Shown one piece after another: positions 1 to 8,343 of a stretch of DNA of 64,000 nucleotides. Under the pieces are notes generated by a model. It did not search any database. It had not been told where the DNA came from and saw only the letters and a program-made list of their open reading frames with translations. Position numbers and translations under genes: made by a program. Each line of letters begins with the position of its first letter. The stretch's first letter is position 1. The stretch covers positions 434,001 to 498,000 of the forward strand of contig CAVTIX010000009.1 in NCBI GenBank assembly GCA_963734725.1, read 5' to 3'. Source of the stretch: DASXKD01 sp963734725. GTDB taxonomy: Bacteria > Actinomycetota > Actinomycetes > Streptosporangiales > Streptosporangiaceae.

Positions 1-231
1 GCCGGCCAGTTGCCTGGTGGCCTCGATACCGTCCATGCCCGGCATGCGGACATCCATCAGGACGACATCGGGGTGCAGTTCCCGGCAGATCCGCACCGCC
101 TCGGCTCCGTCGCTGGCCGTGCCGGCCACAGCGAAATCCGGCTGGGTGCCAAGCAGGCCGGCGAACCCAGCGCGCACCACCTGGTGGTCATCGGCCACCA
201 CGATCCGCACTGCCGGCGCCTCCGCACTCAT
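1..231 (-). CDS. NarL/LuxR-type response regulator, receiver domain (3' part cut by window edge)
   Basis: The 77 codons visible encode the start of a CheY-like receiver domain: the acidic pair in VVADDHQVVRAG, then the phospho-acceptor aspartate in VVLMDVRMPGMDG. The family's C-terminal LuxR-type helix-turn-helix would lie outside the window, so DNA binding is inferred, not seen. The ATG at 231 overlaps the stop of the upstream histidine kinase (ATGA), so the two are translationally coupled partners. The divergent ABC exporter operon is the obvious target by position. NarL-type naming rests on the HisKA_3-type kinase next to it. Confidence 0.9.
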   Translation of the reverse strand, partial: MSAEAPAVRIVVADDHQVVRAGFAGLLGTQPDFAVAGTASDGAEAVRICRELHPDVVLMDVRMPGMDGIEATRQLAG

Positions 232-1418
232 CCAGCCAGCTCCTCTGCCTTCGCCGGCAACCGGGCCGTGACCAGGAAACCGCCCCCAGGCGCCGCGCCG
301 GTGCGCAGCTCACCGCCCGCGGCGGTGGCCCGCTCGCGCATGCCGGCCAGACCGTGGCCGCCGTCCGGCATGGCGACGGGCGGTCCAGGGCCGTTGTCCC
401 TGACGCGCACCGCCAGGACGTCGCCAGTGTGATGCAGTTCGACGTCTACCGCGGCGCCCGGGGCATGCCGCCGCGCGTTGGTGAGGGCCTCCTGGACTAT
501 GCGGTACGCGGCCAGCTCCACGCCCGGGTCCAGGCTGGGCAGCCGGCCACGGACGATAAGGCGCGCGCCCGTGGCGGAGGCGTCCCTGGTCACGTCGAGC
601 AGTTCGGTGAGCTGGCGCAGGCCTGGCTGCGGCTGTCGGCCGACCGCATCGTCGTCGCGGGCGTCCTCACGCAGCACACCGAGCAGCCGCCGCATCTCGG
701 TGAGCGCGGACCGTGCGGTGTCACCGATCGCGGACAACCGCTGCGCCCCGGCCGCGGGCATGCCCGGGGTGGTCAGCCGCGCCGACTCCGCCCGCACGGC
801 GATCATGGAGATGTGGTGGGCCACGACGTCGTGCAATTCCCTCGAGATGCGCGCGCGTTCGCCGCGCGCGGTGTGCTCGAGCAGGCTACCGGCGATGACC
901 TGCCGGGCGGCGCTGTGCGCGACGGCCTCGCTGCGCGCCCGTCGCGCGATCCCGGCCCAGGCGGCCACCGGGGCGAGCGAGGCCAGCAGGATCAGGAAGG
1001 TTTCCGCCGCGCCGTCCAGCGGATGGGCTAGCGCCACCACCAGGTAGGGCATGGCCGTCGCCGCGGCCAGCACCGGCGAGCCGTGACGGCCGAGCCGGTA
1101 CAGAGCGGCAAGCTGGGCCAGCAGGCCAGCGACGGTCAGCATGTGGAAAGCCGCGAGGGATACCACAGCCGCCGCGGTGACGGCCGGGGCGGCGAGGGCG
1201 GGCCGCGCCCACAGCAGGCCGAGCGGGACCGTGGTGGCCAGGGCGGCCAGCACCAGGGCAACCCGCGTCGGGCCAGGAGTGATCCCGGTGCCCGTGGCCC
1301 GGGCGAGAGTCTCCGCCACCGCGAGGACGCCAAGCAGCGCACCGGCCACGGCGGGCGCCAGCGGGGCCGCGGCGATCCGCCGCCCTCGGCCGGTCCATCC
1401 GCCGTACCAGTCACCCAC
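228..1418 (-). CDS. Two-component sensor histidine kinase, NarL/DesK type
   Basis: A membrane kinase of about 396 residues. The N-terminal half has several hydrophobic segments. It is followed by the HisKA_3 dimerisation helix with the phospho-acceptor histidine in ERARISRELHDVVAHHIS (about residue 196). The C-terminal HATPase_c domain shows the N-box LTNARRHAPG, G1 box VRVRDNGPG and G2 box GHGLAGMRERA. The open frame runs upstream into the ABC gene, but the GTG at 1418 has GAGG eight bases before it and sits just before the first membrane segment. A GTG at 1427 is the alternative. It passes phosphate to the response regulator that overlaps its 3' end. The signal sensed is unknown. Confidence 0.88.
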   Translation of the reverse strand: MGDWYGGWTGRGRRIAAAPLAPAVAGALLGVLAVAETLARATGTGITPGPTRVALVLAALATTVPLGLLWARPALAAPAVTAAAVVSLAAFHMLTVAGLLAQLAALYRLGRHGSPVLAAATAMPYLVVALAHPLDGAAETFLILLASLAPVAAWAGIARRARSEAVAHSAARQVIAGSLLEHTARGERARISRELHDVVAHHISMIAVRAESARLTTPGMPAAGAQRLSAIGDTARSALTEMRRLLGVLREDARDDDAVGRQPQPGLRQLTELLDVTRDASATGARLIVRGRLPSLDPGVELAAYRIVQEALTNARRHAPGAAVDVELHHTGDVLAVRVRDNGPGPPVAMPDGGHGLAGMRERATAAGGELRTGAAPGGGFLVTARLPAKAEELAG

Positions 1419-1485
1419 TGCGTCCACCTCGCCTATTGTCTCCGCTGGCCGGGCCGGCGGCGTCCCCCTTGCTCGCCAATGCCGT

Positions 1486-1503
1486 ATCCCCCGTGCGGGG
1501 GAT
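1486..1503. promoter_or_regulatory. Inverted repeat between kinase and ABC operon, candidate operator
   Basis: ATCCCCCG and CGGGGGAT face each other across a two-base centre. The site lies between the divergently transcribed kinase and ABC exporter genes, about 90 bases upstream of the exporter's -10 element. A binding site for the adjacent NarL-type regulator is a reasonable inference. No factor can be assigned from sequence. Confidence 0.4.
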
Positions 1504-1580
1504 GCCGCACCCCGCCTCCCCCGGGCCAGCGGCGGTGAAAACGGCTCCACGGCGTGACGACCGGGACCCCCGGCCTTCCC

Positions 1581-1594
1581 TAATCTGCCTGGCA
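1581..1594 (+). promoter_or_regulatory. -10 element of the ABC operon, probably leaderless
   Basis: TAATCT at 1581-1586 is a good -10 hexamer. The expected transcription start, 7-8 bases downstream, coincides with the ATG at 1594. No Shine-Dalgarno sequence precedes that ATG, which fits leaderless translation. The -35 region is weak. Confidence 0.5.
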
Positions 1595-2523
1595 TGGAAG
1601 CGACCATCGAAGTTACCGGGCTGTGCAAGAGGTTCGGCCAGACCGTGGCCCTGGACGAGCTGTCCTTCACCGTAGCCCCGGGGCAGGTCACCGGGTTCGT
1701 CGGTCCGAATGGCGCGGGCAAGTCCACCACGATGCGGGTGATCCTGGGCCTGGATACGGCTGACGCGGGCAGCGCGCTGATCGGCGGACGCCCGTACCGG
1801 AGCCTGCGCGTCCCGCTGCACCATGTCGGGGCGCTGCTGGACGCCGGGGCACTGCAGCCGGGCCGGCGCGCCCGCAACCACCTGCTCTGGCTGGCTCATT
1901 CCCAGGGCCTGGGCGCCAGGCGGGTGGACGAGGTGATCGAGCAGGCCGGCCTGGGCTCGGCAGCCCGGCGAAAGGCCGGCGGCTTCTCGCTGGGCATGCG
2001 GCAGCGGCTCGGGATCGCGGCGGCGATGCTCGGCGATCCGCCGGTGCTGCTGTTCGACGAGCCGTTTAACGGCCTCGACCCCGAGGGCACGGCGTGGATC
2101 CGCGGGTTCCTGCGGTCGCTGGCGGCCGAGGGCCGGGCCGTCCTGGTGTCCAGCCACCTGATGAGCGAGCTGCAGGACAACGCCGACCATCTGGTGGTGA
2201 TCGGCCGCGGCCGGCTGGTCGCCGACACCAGCGTGGCCGCCTTGCTCGCGGCGGCGTCCAGGGACCGGATCACGCTGCGCACCAACGCGCGGGCCGAGGC
2301 GATGGCCGTGCTGACGAACGAGGGGGCGACGGTCGCGATCACCGGGATTGACACGGTCACCATCTCCGGCATGCCGGCCCAGCGCATCGCGGAACTGCTG
2401 GGCCGCCACGACGTCCCGTTCTCCGAGCTGGCCGCGCACCGCGCGTCACTGGAGGAGGCCTACATGGAACTCACCGCCGACGCCGTCGAATTCCGCGCCA
2501 TGCCAGCCGTGCGGGAGGCGTGA
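1594..2523 (+). CDS. ABC transporter ATP-binding protein (ABC-2 exporter type)
   Basis: A 309-residue nucleotide-binding protein that would energise the two permeases encoded immediately downstream. Visible motifs are Walker A GPNGAGKST (about 37-45), the divergent signature FSLGMRQR (131-138) typical of DrrA-like exporters, Walker B VLLFDEPFNGLDP (150-163) and the switch histidine in SSHLMSEL. The C-terminal third is the extension common in this class. Its stop overlaps the next ATG (TGATG). The divergent two-component pair suggests induction by an envelope or drug stress, an inference from gene order. Confidence 0.93.
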   Translation: MEATIEVTGLCKRFGQTVALDELSFTVAPGQVTGFVGPNGAGKSTTMRVILGLDTADAGSALIGGRPYRSLRVPLHHVGALLDAGALQPGRRARNHLLWLAHSQGLGARRVDEVIEQAGLGSAARRKAGGFSLGMRQRLGIAAAMLGDPPVLLFDEPFNGLDPEGTAWIRGFLRSLAAEGRAVLVSSHLMSELQDNADHLVVIGRGRLVADTSVAALLAAASRDRITLRTNARAEAMAVLTNEGATVAITGIDTVTISGMPAQRIAELLGRHDVPFSELAAHRASLEEAYMELTADAVEFRAMPAVREA

Positions 2524-4154
2524 TGGCCGCCACGATGACAACGTACCGCTCCAGCCAGCAGGCCGGGCACGACGGCTTCGCGCAGGTGCTGACGGCCGAG
2601 TGGACCAAGTTCCGCACCATGCGGGGCTGGGTCATCGCCATGCTCGCCGCGGCGGCCGCCACGGCGCTGGCCCCGATAGCCCTGGCCGGCATCGCGAAGA
2701 GCAACAACCCGGAGGTCTGCGCGCACGGGCTGTGCCAGGTGGAGGCCAGCACCGTCGCGGCCGGGCCCGACGGCGAGGCGGTCACCGACAGCTTCTACTT
2801 CGTCCACCAGCCCCTGGCCGGGAACGGCAGCCTGACCGTGGCGATCCGTTCGCTGCGGGGCACCGGGCCACCGCTGCGCAAGCACCACCAGTTCCCTCAG
2901 GCCCCGCGCACCGAGCCATGGGCCAAGGCCGGGATCCTCGTCAAGGCGGGCACCAGGCCGGGATCGCCGTATGCGGCAATCATGGCCACCCCCGGCCACG
3001 GCGTGCGAATGCAATACGACTTCACCCACGACATCGCCGGCCCGGCGGGCCAGGTGTCGGCCGCGTCCCCGCGATGGCTGCGGCTGACCCGCGCGGGTGA
3101 CACGCTCACCGGATACTCCTCGGCCGACGGCAGGCACTGGACCACGGTCGGCGCCGCGGTCCTGCCCGCGCTGCCGGCCACGGTGCAGGCCGGGCTCTTC
3201 GTCGCCTCGCCCGACTACACCGTCGACTCGCAGAGCTTCGGCGGCGGCGACCAGGGCGCCAGCAGCGCCACGCAGGCCACCGCCGTGTTCGGCAGCCTCA
3301 CCCGGCGGGGAGATTGGCCGGCCAGCGCCTGGACCGGCGGCCACGTCGGCCCGCTCGAGCTGGCGGCCAAGGTCGGCGGGCATTGCGCCGCGTCATCCTG
3401 CGGGGACACGCCGCAGCAGCCGGGGCGGTTCACCCAGTCCGGCGGTACGCTCACCGTGGCCGGCTCGGGCGACATCGCGCCGTTCGTGCCGATCGTTGAC
3501 CCGCTCCAGGTGGCGTTCCTCGGCACCCTGTTCGGCGTGATCGCCATCATCGCCCTGGGGGGGGTGTACATCACCGGCGAGTACCGGCGCGGCATGATCC
3601 GCACCACCCTGGCCGCGAGCCCGCGGCGCGGCCGGGTGCTGGCCGCCAAGGCCATCGTCATTGGCTCGGTGACCTTCGTCGCCGCCCTGGCCGGCGCCGC
3701 CGTTGCCTTCCCGTTCGTCGTGCGGAAGCTGAACGCGCTGGGCTGGAAGCCACCGGTGTGGCCGGCCTGGTCGCTCATCAGCCACATCGGGGCGCAGGTG
3801 GTGCTCGGCACCGCCGCGCTGCTCGCGGTAACCGCTCTGCTCGCCCTGGCCGCCGGCACCATCCTGCGGCGCAGCGCCGGGGCGATCACCGTCGTCATGG
3901 GGCTCGTCATCGTCCCGCTGGTGCTGGCCGTCATCCTGCCGACGGCCCCGGCGGAGTGGCTGCTGCGCTACACGCCTGCGGCCGCGTTCAGCCTGCAGAC
4001 CTCTACGCTGCGGTACTCACAGGTGACTACGGGCTGCATTCCCTACCACGGCTGCTACCCGCTGGCCCCGTGGACCGGTTTCGCGGTGATGTGCGCATGG
4101 GCTGTGTTCGCCCTGGCCGCGGCCACGTTCCTGCTCCGCCGGAGGGACGCATGA
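2523..4154 (+). CDS. ABC-2 family permease with a large extracytoplasmic ConA-like domain
   Basis: About 543 residues. One membrane helix near residues 35-58 is followed by a long polar stretch (about 85-265), then a C-terminal bundle of about five helices. The polar stretch, with features such as WLRLTRAGDTLTGYSSADG then HWTTVG, resembles the DUF1349/LamG-like beta-sandwich fold and would face outside the membrane. The membrane half shares EYRRGMIRTTLAASPRR with the next permease (EYGTGMIRVTLAATPRR), so the two are paralogous. ATG 2523 overlaps the preceding stop and follows GGGAGG; a GTG one codon upstream is possible. The ligand of the outer domain is unknown. Confidence 0.85.
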   Translation: MAATMTTYRSSQQAGHDGFAQVLTAEWTKFRTMRGWVIAMLAAAAATALAPIALAGIAKSNNPEVCAHGLCQVEASTVAAGPDGEAVTDSFYFVHQPLAGNGSLTVAIRSLRGTGPPLRKHHQFPQAPRTEPWAKAGILVKAGTRPGSPYAAIMATPGHGVRMQYDFTHDIAGPAGQVSAASPRWLRLTRAGDTLTGYSSADGRHWTTVGAAVLPALPATVQAGLFVASPDYTVDSQSFGGGDQGASSATQATAVFGSLTRRGDWPASAWTGGHVGPLELAAKVGGHCAASSCGDTPQQPGRFTQSGGTLTVAGSGDIAPFVPIVDPLQVAFLGTLFGVIAIIALGGVYITGEYRRGMIRTTLAASPRRGRVLAAKAIVIGSVTFVAALAGAAVAFPFVVRKLNALGWKPPVWPAWSLISHIGAQVVLGTAALLAVTALLALAAGTILRRSAGAITVVMGLVIVPLVLAVILPTAPAEWLLRYTPAAAFSLQTSTLRYSQVTTGCIPYHGCYPLAPWTGFAVMCAWAVFALAAATFLLRRRDA

Positions 4155-4924
4155 GGCACACGCTGCACGCGGAATGGACGAAGCTGCGCACGGCACCGGG
4201 CACAGCCTGGCTGCTGGCCGCGTCGATCCTGCTGACGGCCGGGGCCAGCGCGCTGGCCGCCGCGATCGTGAAGTGCCCGGGCTCGTGTACCGCGGACACG
4301 ACCAAGGTAAGCCTCACCGGGGTCATGCTCGGTCAGGCCGCCGTGGCCACCCTGGCGGTGCTGGCGATGAGCAGTGAGTACGGCACGGGCATGATCCGGG
4401 TCACGCTCGCGGCGACGCCGCGTCGGTCCGCCCTGCTGGCCGCCAAGGCGGCCGTGGTCGCCGGCGCGGTGCTGGTGGCGGGTGCCGTCGCGGTTGGCGT
4501 CTCGCTACTAGCGGGCTGGTTGCTCGAGCCCGGCAACGGGTTCACCCTCGCACACGGTTTCGCGCCGCTGTCGCTGGCGCACGGCCCGACGCTGCGCGCG
4601 GCGGCCGGCTCGGTGCTCTATCTCGCGCTGATCGCCCTGCTCAGCCTGGGCGCCGCGACCGCGCTGCGCGACTCCGCAGCGGCCATCACGGTGGTGCTTG
4701 GCCTGCTCTACATCTTCCCGGTCCTCGGCAACGTGATCTTGAACCCGCTGTGGCAGCACCGGATCGAGCGCTGGGCTCCGGCGAACGCCGGCCTGGCCAT
4801 CCAGGCGACCAGGAACCTCGGCACGCTGCCGATCGGGCCGTGGGCCGGGCTGGGGGTGCTGGCCGCATGGGCAGCGGCGGCGCTGCTCACCGGCGGCGTC
4901 CTGCTGCGGTTGCGCGACGCCTGA
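4151..4924 (+). CDS. ABC-2 family permease
   Basis: A 257-residue membrane protein with about six hydrophobic segments. It starts with the cytoplasmic motif LHAEWTKLRT shared with the preceding permease (LTAEWTKFRT). It lacks that protein's inserted outer domain and so shows what the basic unit looks like. The ATG overlaps the preceding stop (ATGA). The three genes together would form a heterodimeric exporter; the substrate cannot be told from sequence. Confidence 0.88.
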   Translation: MRHTLHAEWTKLRTAPGTAWLLAASILLTAGASALAAAIVKCPGSCTADTTKVSLTGVMLGQAAVATLAVLAMSSEYGTGMIRVTLAATPRRSALLAAKAAVVAGAVLVAGAVAVGVSLLAGWLLEPGNGFTLAHGFAPLSLAHGPTLRAAAGSVLYLALIALLSLGAATALRDSAAAITVVLGLLYIFPVLGNVILNPLWQHRIERWAPANAGLAIQATRNLGTLPIGPWAGLGVLAAWAAAALLTGGVLLRLRDA

Positions 4925-4951
4925 CCTGCACCCGGGCCGGGTGGCGGGCCG

Positions 4952-5320
4952 CTAGCGCGCGGCCTGCGGACTGGAAACCGTCACCCTGGCGCCTCGCTCG
5001 GCCCAGAAGCACAGGAGCCCGGCGATCTGCGTGGCCGCCGGGATCGGGTCCGGATAGCTCCACACCACGTCCTGGTGAACCTCGCCGCCGACCTCGACGG
5101 ACCAGTACGCGGCCTCGCCCTTGAAGGGGCAGGTGGTCGTGGTGCTGGTCGGCTTGAGCAGTTCGGTGCGCACGTCGCTGGCGGGCAGATAATAGCGGTC
5201 CGGTGACCCGGTTTCCTGAAGCAGGAGGGCCCGGTCGGAGGAGGCAAGCTTCTCGCCGCCGACGGTGACCTCGACGTGCCGGTCGATGGGGGTGATCGTG
5301 ATCTGATGCCCTGCAGCCAT
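4952..5320 (-). CDS. DUF427 domain protein
   Basis: A 122-residue protein spanning almost only a DUF427 fold. Motifs include PDRYYLPASDVR, CPFKGEAAYWSV and VVWSYPDPIP, which are typical of this small beta-rich family. The biochemical role of the family is not established. It has no signal peptide or membrane segment and is followed 38 bases away by the sbcC stop, with no sign of functional linkage. The start ATG has only a weak, distant GAGG. Confidence 0.85.
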   Translation of the reverse strand: MAAGHQITITPIDRHVEVTVGGEKLASSDRALLLQETGSPDRYYLPASDVRTELLKPTSTTTTCPFKGEAAYWSVEVGGEVHQDVVWSYPDPIPAATQIAGLLCFWAERGARVTVSSPQAAR

Positions 5321-5358
5321 GTCCGTGCCAACCTCGCCGCGGGCTGGTTGATTCCGGC

Positions 5359-8343
5359 TCAGGCGACGACCCTGACCGCGGAGGCGCCGTCAGGGAGGCG
5401 GCGCACCTCCAGCCGCTCCGGCACCCGCTCCCGCAGATCGGCCACGTGGCTGACGATGCCGATCACCCGGCCGCGGTCGCGCAGGTCGTCGATGACCGCC
5501 ATGACCTGGTCCAGGGTGCCGGGGTCGAGCGAACCGAACCCTTCGTCGATGAACAGGGTGTCCAGGTCCACTCCCCCGGCCTCGGCGCGCACGACGTCGG
5601 CCATGCCCAGCGCCAGCGCCAGCGAGGTGTAGAAAGTCTCGCCGCCGGACAGCGAGGCGGGGCTGCGCTCCTCACCGGTGTGCCGGTCGATCACGGCCAG
5701 GGTCAACCCGGAGCGGTCGCGCTTGGTCCTGCCCTCGTCGGTGCGCCGCAGCTCGTAGCGCCCGGAAGACATCGCCGACAGCCGGACGTTGGCGGCGGCG
5801 ACCACCTGCCCGAACCAGTGCCGCAGCACATAGGTGGTCAGTGCGACCCGCCGGTGGCCGTCGGTCCCGTTGGCCAGGCTGGCCAGGTGGATCACCGCGT
5901 CGGTCTCCGCCGCCAGGGCGTCGAGGGCGGCCTCGGCGGCGCGCACCTCTTCGCGCCGATGGCCCAGCCGCGCTGCCTTCACCTGCGCGGCCTCGTGCGC
6001 GCTGCGCGCCGCCTGCTCGGCATCCTGGGCCTGGGCCAGCGCCGCCGAGGCCGCTCGCGCGCGGGTCGCGTACTGTTCTGCGCCCCCAGGATCCAGGCCA
6101 GCCAGTTCGGGCAGCTCCGCCACGGCGGTGAGCGCGGCCAGCGTCTCGTCCCAGGACCGGACCTCGGCGGCGAGGTCCGCCTGCTCCTGGGCGCCGAGCA
6201 CCGCGGCGCCGGCTTCCTCGGGGGTTGCGAAGCCCCGCTCCTGCGCCGCGGCTGCCGCACGGGCCTGGGCAGCAGCCTGCGCCGCGCGGCGCCGGGCGAG
6301 CGAATCCAGGGCCTCGGCGAGTGTACGGCCCGCTGCCGCCGAGTCGCGCAGTGCCGCCTGGCGCGCGGACACCGACGGATGCCCCTGGGCGGCGGCCCGA
6401 AGTTCGGCGCGGAGCGCCGCCAGGTCATGACCGGCCCGCCCGGCTTCAGCGCGGGCAGCCGCGGCCGCTCCGGCGGCTTCGCGCAGCTCCCTGGCCACCT
6501 GCTCCTGCTCGGCCCGTGCGTCGCTGAGATCCGTGCCCAGGCGGGCGGCCTCTGCGGCCGCCGCCTCGGCCTGGGCGACCTGCCCGGCCAGCGCACCGGC
6601 CTCGGCGGCCAGGCTGGCAGCCGTGTGCCCCTCCGCCACCGCCGCGTGCCCGGCGACCTCGACGGCGAGGGCCGCGTGCTCGCGTTCCGCCCGGCCGCGC
6701 TCGGCGTCTGCCCCCTCGCGGCGCCGGCGCGCTTGCTCGACTTCTTCGGCGGACACCGCGCTAGCGCAGGCCAGGGCCGGCTCCGGGTGGGCGGGCGAGC
6801 CGCACACCGGGCATGGGCCGCCCTCGGCCAGGCTGGCTGCCAGTTCCGCGGCGATGCCGGCCAGGCGGGCGTCGAGCAGGCGCTGATGGTCGTCCACGAG
6901 CGCCTGATGGGCCGTGATCGCCTCCTGCCGCGCCGTGTCCAGTTCGGCGAGCCGCGGTTCCAGCTCGGCCAGCCGGGCAGCGGCGTCGCAGCGTTTCCGC
7001 GCGGCGTCCAGCTGCTGGCACCCGGGGCCGAGCCCGGCCGCGGTGGTGTTCGCCTCGGCGAGCCGGGTTTCCAGCGCGGCGATGCGGTCTGGCAGGTCCT
7101 GCCTGGCCCGCTCCAGGGCGGCGAGGTGCTCCTCCGCCCCGGCCGCCTCCTGCTCCAGCCTGGCCAGCTCGGCATCCCGCTCGGGCAAGCCCTGCTCGGC
7201 GTCCGCGGCGTGCTGCAGCGCGGCGGCCTCGATGTCGGCGGCCTCGGCCCGCCTGCCCGCCTCCGGGCCGCCGAGGCCCGCGAGCGCGTCCGCGCCCGGA
7301 TCCGGGACCAGGCCCAGGAGCGTGCCGGTTGCCTCTCCGACGGCAGCGCCGGCCTCGCCGAGCGCCTCCAGCAGCGGCCGGACCGGCTCGGCGTGCCTGG
7401 CCGTGGCCAGCCTCCTGGCCCGCTGGTCGTGACCGGCCCGGCTGCTTTCATGGTCGCGGAGTTCCGCGAGCGCCCCGGTCAGCCTGGTCATGAGGCCGGC
7501 CTGCCGCTTCGCCTCCTCGTCTTCGGCCAGCGCGGCGGCCGCCGCCTCCGCTGCCGCCGATAGCGCCGCGCCGGTGCTTGCCAGCGCCTGCGCCAGGCCC
7601 TCTTCGAGTTCCCTGAGGCGGGTCTGCTGCTCGGCGCGCGTGGCAGCGAGCAGTTCCGCGCGCTCCCCGGCGCCGAGGCCGGCCGCTTCCGCCGCCGCCG
7701 ACACGGCTTCGGAGATATCCCGCTCGGCCCGCTCCCTGGCCCGGGTCGCCCCGGTGCGGCGGGCGCACAGCTCGTCGGTGATCCGGTCGTACAGGCTGGC
7801 GCCGAACAGCTTGGTGAGCAGCGCGCGCCTGACGTCGTCGCTGCTGCGCAGGAACCTGGCGAACTCGCCCTGCGGCAGCAGCATGACCTGGGTGAACTGC
7901 GCCCGGGTGAGGCCCACCAGCTCGGCGATCAGCTCGCCCGCCTCGGCCTTGTTCGCGGACAGGCTGGTCCAGGCCACGCCGTCACGCCGTTGCAGGTGGA
8001 CCCGACTGGCTTCGGTGGTGAACCCGTCGCCGCGCTTCTTCGGCCGCCGGTACTCCGGGCCGCGGGTGATCTTGTACCGCACGCCCCGCAGCGACAGCTC
8101 GAGCTCGGCCACGGTCTGCGCGCCTGGCGCGGCGAAATGCGAGCGGAGCCGGTCGTCGGCCGAGTCCTCGCCGGCCAGGCCGCCGTAGAGGGCGAACGTG
8201 ACCGCGTCGAGGATGGTGGTCTTGCCGGCGCCGGTCGGTCCCTCCAGCAGGAACAGCCCGCCGTGCGCCAGCCGGTCGAAGTCGATCAGCTGCTCGGTGG
8301 CGTAGGGCCCGAACGCTGCCAGGCGCAGCCGGTGGAGCCGCAT
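5359..8343 (-). CDS. sbcC: Exonuclease subunit SbcC (Rad50-like SMC ATPase)
   Basis: A 994-residue ATPase that pairs with SbcD to process DNA ends and hairpins. Visible parts are Walker A GPTGAGKTT (about 35-43), Q-loop LPQGEFARF (156-164), long alanine-, arginine- and glutamate-rich coiled coils, the zinc hook CPVCG near residue 508, signature LSGGE near 894 and Walker B LFIDEGFGSLD near 930. Length fits actinobacterial SbcC. Its ATG shares one base with the sbcD stop (TGATG), so the two are coupled. A 705-codon open frame on the opposite strand is a GC-content shadow. Confidence 0.96.
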   Translation of the reverse strand: MRLHRLRLAAFGPYATEQLIDFDRLAHGGLFLLEGPTGAGKTTILDAVTFALYGGLAGEDSADDRLRSHFAAPGAQTVAELELSLRGVRYKITRGPEYRRPKKRGDGFTTEASRVHLQRRDGVAWTSLSANKAEAGELIAELVGLTRAQFTQVMLLPQGEFARFLRSSDDVRRALLTKLFGASLYDRITDELCARRTGATRARERAERDISEAVSAAAEAAGLGAGERAELLAATRAEQQTRLRELEEGLAQALASTGAALSAAAEAAAAALAEDEEAKRQAGLMTRLTGALAELRDHESSRAGHDQRARRLATARHAEPVRPLLEALGEAGAAVGEATGTLLGLVPDPGADALAGLGGPEAGRRAEAADIEAAALQHAADAEQGLPERDAELARLEQEAAGAEEHLAALERARQDLPDRIAALETRLAEANTTAAGLGPGCQQLDAARKRCDAAARLAELEPRLAELDTARQEAITAHQALVDDHQRLLDARLAGIAAELAASLAEGGPCPVCGSPAHPEPALACASAVSAEEVEQARRRREGADAERGRAEREHAALAVEVAGHAAVAEGHTAASLAAEAGALAGQVAQAEAAAAEAARLGTDLSDARAEQEQVARELREAAGAAAAARAEAGRAGHDLAALRAELRAAAQGHPSVSARQAALRDSAAAGRTLAEALDSLARRRAAQAAAQARAAAAAQERGFATPEEAGAAVLGAQEQADLAAEVRSWDETLAALTAVAELPELAGLDPGGAEQYATRARAASAALAQAQDAEQAARSAHEAAQVKAARLGHRREEVRAAEAALDALAAETDAVIHLASLANGTDGHRRVALTTYVLRHWFGQVVAAANVRLSAMSSGRYELRRTDEGRTKRDRSGLTLAVIDRHTGEERSPASLSGGETFYTSLALALGMADVVRAEAGGVDLDTLFIDEGFGSLDPGTLDQVMAVIDDLRDRGRVIGIVSHVADLRERVPERLEVRRLPDGASAVRVVA

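Noticed and set aside
5446..7563. 705-codon open frame on the plus strand
   Set aside because: It lies wholly antisense to sbcC, has no recognisable domain and reflects high GC at the codon positions.
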